Below, one piece after another: positions 12,852-24,800 of a DNA stretch of 64,000 bases. Numbering within the stretch: the first letter of the stretch is position 1; each line of letters begins with the position of its first letter. Source of the stretch: Harmonia axyridis. Lineage: Eukaryota > Arthropoda > Insecta > Coleoptera > Coccinellidae. Under the pieces are notes generated by a model, which saw nothing but the letters and a program-made list of their open reading frames with translations, did not search any database and was not told the DNA's origin. Where the stretch lies: NCBI RefSeq assembly GCF_914767665.1, contig NC_059506.1:16841825-16905824 (forward strand). Direction: 5' to 3'. The position numbers and the translations under genes were made by a program.

Positions 12852-15800
12852 AATGCTGGGCAATCTACTGTAAGTAACTTGCACTGGTGTCGTTATGCTG
12901 ATGGAAAATACCCAACAAGTTTTCTACGAGTGAGAATGCAGAAAACTTTGCATAAATATGCCGCAATTTTTAGAGAAGATAGTTATTTGAAAGAAGGTTG
13001 TGAAAAAATGATGGAAATCTTCACTATGTATAGGGAATTAAAAACTAAGGATAGGTAAGTTTATCAAAAACAACATGATATTGTAATCAATAATTCCCCT
13101 AAGCAATTAATATTTTCACTGTAAATTTGAACCACTTCACTTTACATAACTCTTATAAGAGAACTGATCTATATATTGTTTTTTACAACACAACTTTCGC
13201 GTTCAGTAAAAGATTGTTACAAAAGTACCAGGTAAAAGTTTTAACGATCGTAAATGACAACATTTTGGAAGGTAGAAATAAAGAGAATAGTCTATTCAGC
13301 GGCGGCTTGTCCTATGAGGCAGTACCTCACCAAATAAATTCTGGAAATTACACGTATTAATCGGATATTTTACTAATCCATCTCATCCTCAATTTCACAT
13401 CTTACAGTATGGCATTGGGTCTCTGTTCCATAATATCCATGCTCAATCTCACGATTATTGTTTATTCATATCACTTCCTCTTTAAGAAGTAAACGTTTCG
13501 AGGCATGCCTTCCCTAATATCGAATACTATTTGATATTAGGTCTATATACCTCCGCGCTTCCTTGTCTAGCGCGTTATCTACATAGTAGTAACGTTTATT
13601 CATTCCAAAGAATTACACATAGCATAAAATATGGAACAAGTCAAAAATGTTCACTTATATTATATAGAATGTAGAATCGTTTTTACAATAGTTCCTGAAT
13701 TTCCTGACAATACGGTTCAGAATTCAATATCAGATCATACAACCTCTTCTTAAAGTACTGTAAGCCAGAAAAACCTCACAACTTAGGTGGTAATGCATTA
13801 TACAAGTTTATGGCCATACAGGGTGTCCCATAAGTGCCACGTCACAGTGACACCGGAGGTAGGTCAGCTAAAGAGGGACCTAACCAGCCTAACATGACCC
13901 CAGTAAAAGTTGCATGGTTTTCGAGTTATTACCAAATTACGTTTTTTAGTGAATTTTCACCTTTTTTAACATTGTCAGGGTCAGAATTCTGCTGGAAAGC
14001 TCTCGAAGCTTATTTTTTTTGTTGTAATGGAATCTTAAATAGTTATTTAAGATGACATGAGTATGATTCTTTCAAAAAGTTATGTGGATTTCCGTAAATT
14101 AATGGATAAATCTTGATTTCAATTGCTAGCAAAACGAGAACTTCGACTTTGGACACCTGCTGTGAAAAAAAAATCCTTGAAACAAAACGAGCAAGTAACA
14201 TCAAAAAATTGGGCATTTTAGACAGATTTAGAAATGGTACAATACACGAATCTTATGCCCATAAAACTAGGTATTTTCATCATTTTACCGATGCCCTATG
14301 TAACTAATTTAAAACTATGCACCTCGCTAGCCGTCCCTAGAGAGAGACTTGTTCTGTCTCTCTTTATCTACTTGGTAAAGGAAGGGATGGATAGAGTGCT
14401 TTGTTCGATCATGTAGCACGAGCAGCGATGGCCCTGCAAACCAAATCAGTTCGTTACCTTGCGTTTCGTGCGATCCCCGTGTTCTCCGTGTCTTTGTTTT
14501 CGTGTGTTCCTTAACTGAAATCGACTTGGCATTTCTCTGGACTCTGATTTACTCTTTATTTGTGGAATAAAGTGACAACTCGGCACTCTATCGGACACTG
14601 ATTTGTGTATGCAACCATGGCGAATCACAAGTTTACTCATAGTGAGTACGCTGACATGCATTTAATTTACGGCGAAACCAGGCGTGTTTCAAATCGAGGC
14701 AATGTGAGTTACAATGCAAGATTGATGGCTGCAAGGTTGTACTTGGAACGATATCCGAATCGTAATCCTACCAACTACGAAGTCATTTTGAGAACTGCAA
14801 ATGCTTATCGCGAGGGCAGACTACCAGGGACGAATAGCCGATCTGGAAGACCTCGAACGATTGACGACAACGTCGTTTTAGAAGAAGTGCGAGCGGAGCC
14901 AGGAACTTCAGTGCGAAATATTGAACGCCGTACTGGAGTCCCCAAATCCTCGGCACAACGAATTTTGAACAGGAACAAATACCATCCCTTCCACATTCAA
15001 CGCGTACAAACTCTACAGCCGACTGATTATGCACCGCGTGTTGAATTTTGTCGAAAAATGATACAAAAGTGGAGAGAAAATCCCAACTTTTTTAATGAAG
15101 TGTTGTGGAGCGATGAATCGGCCTGCAGAAGGGACGGATACACCAACTTACATAATATCCATAGCTGGCAACTAGAAAACCCGCACGAAACAAGAGAAGA
15201 CCGGTCCCAATACCAATTCAAAATCAATTTGTGGACGGGAATTTTTAACGGCCAAATAATAGGACCGGTCGAGTTGCCAGCTATTTTAAACGGGGCAAAC
15301 TACCTGGAAATGCTTCAAAATGACCTTGGCACTCAGGCAGAGGATGTGGTTCCAGCAAGATGGCTGCCCGGCACACTACGCTCGGCGGGTTCGCGAGCAC
15401 CTCAGCAACACATTCCCCGACAGGTGGATTGGGCGATTAGGACCCATACTGTGGCCACCGCGATCCCCGGATTTGAATCCACTGGATTTTTTTATTGGGG
15501 ATGTTTAAAGGACAAAGTGTATGCAAAACCAATAAGAAGCGAGGAAGAATTACGTGAACGCGTATTCGACGCAGCCCGGACCATATCGGAAATTAGTTTA
15601 AGAAAATTGAATATAATTATAAAACGGTGTCATTTATGCATTAGAGTCCGAGGGAAACAGTTTGAACATTTACTGTAAGTTAGATTTAAGAATTAAATAA
15701 ATAATCGAAAGTCAAGTCTGTTTTTAATTAATTTACCTTTTTTTTCAATAATATTCCTTTTTCGCTTCCCCTAATCCATCTTTTTCCCTATTGTGACTTT

Positions 15801-18800
15801 AACAAATAATAACAAAGCCCGGTATCAAATGTAATGTCATAGCAAGCGGCAAAATTACCTGATAGCGGGGTTCCTAGTTTCAACTTAGTTAAGTAGGGCA
15901 TCGGTAAAATGATGAAAATACCTAGTTTTATGGGCATAAGATTCGTGTATTGTACCATTTCTAAATCTGTCTAAAATGCCCAATTTTTTGATGTTACTTG
16001 CTCGTTTTGTTTCAAGGATTTTTTTTTCACAGCAGGTGTCCAAAGTCGAAGTTCTCGTTTTGCTAGCAATTGAAATCAAGATTTATCCATTAATTTACGG
16101 AAATCCACATAACTTTTTGACAGAATCATACTCATGTCATCTTAAATAACTATTTAAGATTCCATTACAACAAAAAAAATAAGCTTCGAGAGCTTTCCAG
16201 CAGAATTCTGACCCTGACAATGTTAAAAAAGGTGAAAATTCACTAAAAAACGTAATTTGGTAATAACTCGAAAACCATGCAACTTTTACTGGGGTCATGT
16301 TAGACTGGTTAGGTCCCTCTTTAGCTGACCTACCTTCGGTGTCACTGTGACGTGCCACTTATGGAACACCCTGTATACTGAACACCTTTTCCTCTCAAAG
16401 TTGTTTTATGGGCTGGTACATTAGAAGGAAAGATTCTCCTTGTGTTATCTAAATTTTAACGCTAAAATAATTTGATTCCTTATCATGAAGAGAGTAAAAT
16501 AAGCACAATTTTATCTACTCTTTGAGTGATCAATATATTCACTCCATTTCAAGTGCTTATCAGGTCTAAGACCTCAGCATTTTAAATGATCTCTAACTTT
16601 AATGTCGTCATCATCAGTATGTACACATTGAGTATAATTTATTCTAGAATGTTCATTATAGAAAATTACAAAATCTGACTTCTCGGCATTTAAAATTGAG
16701 TTATGATCCCCAAACCACTATTTCACGTGCTTAAATAAATCACTCACATACCCTCCAAGTGCTGACAAACTACTCAATCTAACAAGAAAATTTGTATCAT
16801 CTGCAAACGTCACAGCTTTATAATTCGTTCTTCTAAATATAAGATACAATGAACTGGGATGGACAACAAACAAAAAAGAGTCCATTATGCTACCCTGTAA
16901 CTCTGCATTAACTTCAACTGGTTATCCCTGATTCCACAGTTGTCTTATATTTCTAACAATTTTTTATGTTCTACACAATCAAATGCCGTTGATATGATAG
17001 ATCTAAAAAGAGGCCAATTGGTATCTCGCCTTGTTCAAGTGCCTCAAGAACTTCATTGGTGAATTCGATAATAGCCGGTTTTATATATCTATTTCTCACA
17101 ATGCCGTGCTGGCATTTTGGGAAGATATTAAATTTATGAAAAAACTTTGAAAGTCTGTTGAGAAGGATCCATTTAAAAATTTTGGAGAATGATGAAAGTA
17201 TGCTTATTGGCCTGCAATTATTGGGATCTTCTACATTTCCTTTTTTATAAATGGGTTTGATTGTGGCTATCTTAAGGTTGTCAGGGAAGATGCCCTGACA
17301 GATAGCCTACACATTACAAAAGAAATCAACATCCTCCAAACATCCCTACAACAGAATGGCTACAACAGTCAACAAGTTCAGAAAGCCATCAACCGACATC
17401 AGACCCATACACAACAAACCAAAAATCCTCCAGAAAATTTCCCTCTTAAAGCTTTTCTACCTTTTATCAAAGGTGTCACTGACAAAATCAGTCGCATCCT
17501 ACACACACACAAAAATAATAAATACAAATGTGACTAGGATTTATAATCTCAAATTTTCATTGAATTTCGACAATATTTCACAAAAACTTAACTGAAATAG
17601 GGAAAATATCGTTTAGACACTCTAGAAGTCTAATACTCATTGCAGAAGGCAATTCCAACACTCTTGCGTTCGAAAACTTCGCATTCGTGTTGGAATAGGA
17701 ACCCATTCTGCATCTTGTTGTAGAATATACCTACTATTAAAATTTTGATTTGTAACTAACATTTTGGTGGCCTTTGTACAACATAAATTGAGTTATTTAA
17801 TTTATAGAAAGAATTACAATTGGTTCTATTGGTGAGTGGAAGTGACATGTAAAACTGTTCTACCTAAATCTGTTTCCACTTTTTTAGAAGAAATTCATTT
17901 GTTTCATTTTATTTATAGTGTATTTCCGTCAAGTAATCACCGAAGCCATTAAATATCATTTCATGATATATTTTCAGAAGTTTGATTTTCAACACAGACC
18001 TAGTTGAAGCTTGGGAACTGAACAATTTAATGATAAACAGTGTCCAAACGATATTCGCAGCCAAAGAACGAAAGGAGAGTAGAGGATCACACCACCGAGA
18101 GGATTTCCCAGTGAGAATCGATGAATTTGATTTTAGTCAACCTCTGGAACATCAGAAAAAGAGGCCTATTCATGAACATTTCAGAAAGCATTCGCTTACT
18201 AAGCCTAATTTTCAAACTGGAGAGGTGAGAAATAATAAAATTATTCGAGCATATAAGCAGAACTGCATTCATTAATTATAAAATATTGACTTTCCCTTGT
18301 CTATATTTTTGATGATATATGCTCATGCTCATAAAAATGATTATAATCAGAATGGAGGTTACCATGAGTATCATACTAGGGGAAGGGATCTCATCAGGGC
18401 AAATTTCTGAAGATTAACTTCATCTCAAAAAGGACCATGTCATATGTCGGTTAAACTATATAATAAAATCCCTTCTCAAACAAAGAACTTGCCTGTAAAT
18501 AGTTTCAAGAAAAGAATAAAAATTTTTTTAGCAAAGAAATCATTCTATAGTATCGGGAATTTTTAGACTTCAACCTTGTGGGCTGTGATATTTAATTTAT
18601 TGAATGTTTTATATATGTATGATATTTTATATCTACCTATTTGTTAAATTATTTGAATTTTATATGATGTGTGCAAGCAATTGATTGTAAAGCATGAATA
18701 AACTAACTTACTTACTTACTATACCTCAGCGCATGGCAATATCAGATATACTAAAATATGAACCAAGCTCCGACAACCTGAAGCGCCACAATAACTCCTT

Positions 18801-21800
18801 TTAACGAATACAAATCATATCCCATCATCTCGCAGCTCTTACACGACTACGAAATTGCTTTTTTCGAGTTAACAACTCGAACCTCAGATGGACTCATTCC
18901 GATACAGGAATTCCCAAGAGTGTTGCGACAAATATTGCAGGTAACAATCAAATGTTCCGCGAAAGATTATTTGTAGCAGAAACACAATATACCCATCGCA
19001 AAAAACTGTTCACTAGGCGAAAAGCAGAAAGAAAGGGAAAAAAGTACCAAAAACAAGGACACACGCTTCACTCTTATGTGGCCCGCCAGGAAAATTCAAA
19101 CTTGGCACACAGAAAAAGGCCACGTATGGAATAGATGAAAACACAACTACGACAATTAGTGGATATTTGAAGGAGCGCATGTGGTTTCCTTTATCAAGGG
19201 AACTCCCAACATCAGTCAGATGTTCGACTCAATGATGAGGAACCCTGAGGTAAACAAGCAAAGAAATCACGCCCAAAGAAGAGCGGACAAAATCATTCAG
19301 GGAATAATGTGCAACCTCAAAATTGTTATACGGAGTGTAGGTACTTACAACAGGCACATACTTTTCCAGATTTTAAAATCACAACACTTCAACTGTGCTC
19401 ACCAATTATATCAGAAGAGAATATACGTGTGCATATGTACGAGCTCGGTAACGGAATGATGAAGATACTAGAACTTAGAACTTTTTTCTCTTTTGCAGTT
19501 AGGCTATTAGCTTTTTACTGCTCAATCTCAATATAATTCACCTCTGGTGAGCTATTTTGATCTGCTCTAATGGGTGGCACTATGCCACTCAGAAGGTTTG
19601 TGTAATCATTACACAATCTCTGTGCCAGTGAAAGTTTGTCTTCAACACGCACTTCCTAGGAAAGTGCCATCTTCCATGCCATGGTGCATTTACGGCTCGC
19701 CTCAGGGTAGTATTCTGCACGACTTGAAGTCTCTGCGAATGGATCTTTGCGGCGAATCCCCAAGCTGTCATGCGTAAGCCATTACCGGCTACCGACCAAA
19801 TGGTGGACTTATAGAGAAGAAGCTTGTAGGAAAGAGACATTTTACTGATTTTGTATAGGAGCGGTTTTAACGATGCCGTCTTTCCCTTCATCACAGTTGA
19901 GGTGACGTGTTGTTTCCAAGTAAGCTTCTTGTCAAATATCACTCCCAGATACTTGATTTTTCCATTCCATCCTCCTACAAACATTACGACGTGTCCCTGG
20001 GATCTTTCTTCTTCCGGCTACGCTTTTCTCAGGGCTTACTTCAATTCTCCATCGAGCAAACCAAGCTTGAAGTCTGTAGATGGCTTCTTGTAGGTACCTC
20101 GTTGCCATTTTTGGACACCACGAACTGGCAAGAATGGCGGTATCGTCTGCGTACAGAGTCATAGAGGTTTTCTCGTTTTCGGCATGTCGGATACATATAT
20201 TGTAAACAATAGCGGAGACAGCAGATGTACCTTGCGAAACTCCAGCTGAAAGAGACCTCTCTGAAGACAGTCCTCCATCAACTATGGCCCTAAACTTGCA
20301 AGAATGCAGGTAAAAGGCCACAAGTTGGACCCAGGAGAATGGGTGGCCGGCCGCAAACAGTTTGAATATCAGTCCTTTGTGCCATACTGTATCAAAAGCT
20401 TCGGCCACATCCAAGAACAAAGCCCCTGTGACTTGTTTGCGGTTATATCCATCCCTGATTTGTTCCACTACTCAGAAAACTTGTTGCACAGTGGAGTGAC
20501 TTTGAAAACCGAACTGCCCCAACTGTATGATCTTCTTTTCTGCCGTTATTGTCTTTAATCTTTTCAACTTCAGTGAATTCGACTGGGCAAGGAAAAAACT
20601 CGCATTGAAGCGTCTAATCATTTGGTCCTTCAAACCTGTCAATCTATATATGACTTGGTTTCCGGCCGATCCTCATCGATTTCGTCCCCAATATGAACCA
20701 AAAGAGGATTATGATCGGAAATAAACTCAGATAGGGCTGTGATCCGATGAACGGATTTGTAACTATTTGTGAAATAAATTTCACTTGATTTGAACTAATG
20801 GGATGTTCTTTAACATCGCGATGTCCAATACCAATGTACTGGTGAGTGGCCTGTGGTGAGTTGGCCCATTCGGTGCGTCTATAACAATTTCTTGTGTGTT
20901 GTCGGCAAAATCGTTCAGAGTTCTTCCATAAGTGTTGGTGATTCTGCTATACCATGCTGGATGTTTCGCGTTCAGATCTCCAGCCATCATTGTCTGTGCT
21001 CTGGGATCGAAAACACGCCTCTAGTCCTCTTTGAGTAGTTTTCTACCTGGTCTATTGGTTACGGATTTTAAGAGAGAGGCATGGTTTGAGGTGAGTTTCA
21101 CACTCCACTCCAGTGCTACATCCACTTCCCAGATAGCACAAACGTTCTAGGAATATTCCTACAAAGTGAAAAAGAGGTATGTTGTAGAATATTCCAAGAA
21201 ATATTCATGGGATATTCTCAAAACATTTACGAATATTCATAGTATCATTCAAGAGAATATGCATAGAATGTTTCATGATAATGTTCTAGGAATATTCCTA
21301 CAAAGTGCAGAAGAGGTATGTTGTAGAATATTCCAAGGAATATTCATGGGATATTCTTAAAACACTACGAATATTCATAGAATGATTCAGGAGGAATATA
21401 CATAGAATGATTCAAGATAATTTTCCAATCGCATTCTCTGGCGTGGTGTTTTGTGTTTTGACAAAATGGTGAAACTTGATGATTGCGCGTTTTCGGAAAC
21501 TTACTCGGGTTCACTGGATCCCTAATCTTTGTTTACTTTTAGAAGGTAAAATAATGGTTACGAGTGAACCAGAGTAAGTTTCCGAAAACGCGGAATCATC
21601 AAGTTTCTCGTTTCACCATTTGGTAAAAACGCAAATGCTAACACAACGCACAAAGCGTATGTTGTATGTTCTGTGGCACAAAGTTAACTTTGTGCGTTGT
21701 GTTAGGTTAGGTTAATGCAGAACGCAGATCTTCAACTCGGGTTCGTAAACTGTGAATGTGAAATATAAATATTGTTGCTGGTTCATATGCATATAAGGTA

Positions 21801-24800
21801 AGGTATGGTTATTATGTTATTTAATATATATTATCTATCACTCAATTAGTTTCTGAATACATAACCACAGAACACCTGTGTGTTCTGTGACATAACCTTC
21901 TTTTTTTTTCATTTTGGGTTAGTCATATATTTTCTCGCACTTATTCATTGCAATATTATTGTGACTTTATATGTTTACGTGTTTGATGAAGTTCGCAAAT
22001 CGATTTCGAAGTTACATTTTACTTTGCATAACTTAGTAAGACAAGATCAGGTGATAAAAAATTCTATCACTACCTATTTGATTTTCTTGTAGAGTGATAG
22101 TTTTACTTGACATAACTAAGTAAGATCACCATCATGGCAAGAAAGTATTCAGCAAATTTTTATAAGAAAGTGAAAATCCAGACGGACATGAGCCTGAGTT
22201 ATCCGAATATTCCACCCTCTGCTTCTTTTTCTTCGATAGTTGAGAATGAGATCAGGAATGAAGATGATGTTGAAATGCACATGCCGGAATTGCAAAACCC
22301 AGTGCATGAGTTGAATGAGATGGAAAATATTGAGTTAATTAAGGAAGGAAAAGGTGGACACATTTCTGAATATTCATTCCCAATATTAGATTCTCTTCAA
22401 ACAAAAACTAGCCATATTGATAACAAGAAAGTTGATAAAGAGGAAGATATTAAGTCTAAGTTGAAATTGTGGTCAATTAAATATAATATAAGTCACGTTG
22501 CTCTAAGTGATTTATTGAAGATATTAAAAAGTTCAAAAGCCCAGTTAGATGAACTTCCGAATGATGCTCGTACTATTTTATCAACAAAGCGAACCATTGA
22601 TGTAAGAAATATTGATCCAGGCTCTTATTGCCACGTTGGTATTACTGAGGCTGTGACTTATCTCTGTACGAAAAAATGTTATGATAAAATAGAATTGCTC
22701 ATTAATATTGATGGGTTACCTCTCAGCAAAAGCTCTGGCAGTCAAATATACCCAATTCTTTGTTCTCTATATGATGATCCAAGAGAAGTTGCAGTTATTG
22801 GTGTATACCATGGTTATGAGAAACCTTCGAATGCTAATGATTTTCTGGGAGAATTTGTCCAAGATGCAGTGGAACTATCTAATAATGGCATTAAAGTGAA
22901 TGGTGCTTGCATTCCCTTCAAAATTAAAGCGTTCATTGCTGATGCTCCAGCCAAATCGTTTATTTCCTATACCAAGGGTCACACAGGATTTTTTTCGTGC
23001 ACCAAATGTGTGCAAAAAGGAGAATTCATTAGAAATCGTACATGTTTCCCCAAGATAAATTCTAAAAAAAGAACTGATAAAGATTTCAGACAAAAGAATC
23101 AGATACAACATCATACAGGAACTTCAGCCCTTGAAAATATACCTGATTTCAACATGGTAAGTGATATTCCCTTGGAGTATATGCATTTAATTTGTCTTGG
23201 TGTGATGAAAAAGCTCATTGTTAATATATGGATATATGGTAAACCTTCTTTCAAATTAGGATCATCAGCAGTTGGGGAAATATCCAGTATGCTGCTATCT
23301 TTTCAAAATCACACCCCCATAGAATTTGCTAGAAAACCTCGTTCGCTGGATGATGTTAAAAGATGGAAAGCTACAGAATTTCGTTTTTTTCTTTTATATT
23401 CTGGTCCAGTGGTTTTGGAAAAATTTCTACCTCAAGCGCAGTATCAAAATTTTATATGCCTGCACATCGCCATCAGAATATTATGTAATGAAACACATAT
23501 TGCTGATAAGGAATATTTTGAACTGGCTGAATCTCTTCTGACATATTTTGTTCAAGATTTTGGGAATATTTATGGTCAAGAATTTATATCCCATAACATT
23601 CATGGACTGGTTCATATTGTTGATGATGTAAAAATGTTTGGTAAGCTGGATCACTACAGTGCATTCCCATTTGAAAATTTCATGCAAGTTTTAAAAAACA
23701 TGGTCAGAAAACCTGATAAGCCGCTTTCCCAAATCATGAAGAGATTGTCTGAAAGGATGAAAGTTCCAAAAACAAAAAACATTGGAGTTTTAAAATATGA
23801 ACGTCATCATAATGATGGTCCTACTCTAGAAGGATACTCTACACAATTTGAGTTGGTCAGATTTGACTATTTCACAATTAATATAAAGAGGTCAGGTGAT
23901 ACATTTTGCTTACTGCAAGATGGCAACATTATGAAAGTATACAATTTCATAGCAAAGAAGGAACAAATATATGTATATGGAAAAGTTTTTACAGAAACAA
24001 GTGATATTTTTTCTCGTCCAAATAGTTCATGTGACTCATCTGACATTGATGTTTATTTTGTGAGAAAGGAAAGCTCATTAGAAACCAGGCTTTTGGATAG
24101 TGTCTCAAAAAAAATGGTAGCTTTTCCACATAATGATGGATATATTGTATTCCCCTTTTTGCACGATTGCTGAAATATATCCAAAAATATTTTATTTCAG
24201 AATAATTAGAATTTTTAAGATGTAATTGCAATGAATTGATTTCTATTGATTTATTCAGAAAAAATTATATTACTAGATATTTCAAAATGATTTTGTGATA
24301 CTTTCACCATTTTTTATAACTGTCGCTATTTTTTTTATCCAGGTTTTGAACCTAACTAATATTAATGAAACTTGGAGTGAGATGGTGCTCTTACTTAAGT
24401 GATATTAGACATCGAAATCAGTTTGGCTTTCGAATTAGAAACAAAAATGAATTGTATTTTAAACTGTATTTTTCATAAATTTCAGTCACAAGTTACAAAG
24501 TTTTTTATCAGGATATAATTTTGTTATCTAGTAGTTTTTGTTCACTTCATTATCATGAATGCTTGGAGAGTGGTCCATTTTCTAAAGGAGGATACAGTAG
24601 AAGCGGTACCAGTCTCCTGGTTGAGAGGCTCCAACCAATGTCACTGGCCTCCCTTCAATAGGCTGAAGCTCAAGACAGCGATCAATAAATGTATGCCACC
24701 TTCTTCAAACTGGGACGTACATGAAACACGAGTAATTGGGGAAATATATGGTAAGTGAAACAAAATCGCCAATCTACTTTTGAAGTAATTTAAAATGATT

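Larger units (their letters stand above)
13645..17325 (-). mobile_element. LINE on minus strand, split by a mariner
   Basis: From 17320 leftwards the minus strand reads DNLKIATIKPIYKKG, YRPISILSSFSKIF-like sequence, GIVRNRYIKPAIIEF, IGLFLDLS, AFDCVEHKKLLEI and a FADDT catalytic motif near 16800. The conserved C-terminus (NLYNALPPKL...QYFKKRLYDLIL) appears only beyond the mariner, at 13690-13805. The two pieces therefore belong to one LINE interrupted at a TA by the element at 13819-16373. Multiple frameshifts and an in-frame stop show it is inactive. Confidence 0.8.

Noticed and set aside
13834..14055. 73-codon frame repeated at 16137-16358 as a small conserved protein
   Set aside because: The two copies are the mirror-image terminal repeats of the mariner; similarity is explained by the TIRs.
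19851..20558. Plus-strand frames of 80-85 codons in the Jockey region
   Set aside because: The opposite strand encodes clear endonuclease and RT motifs; these are shadows.
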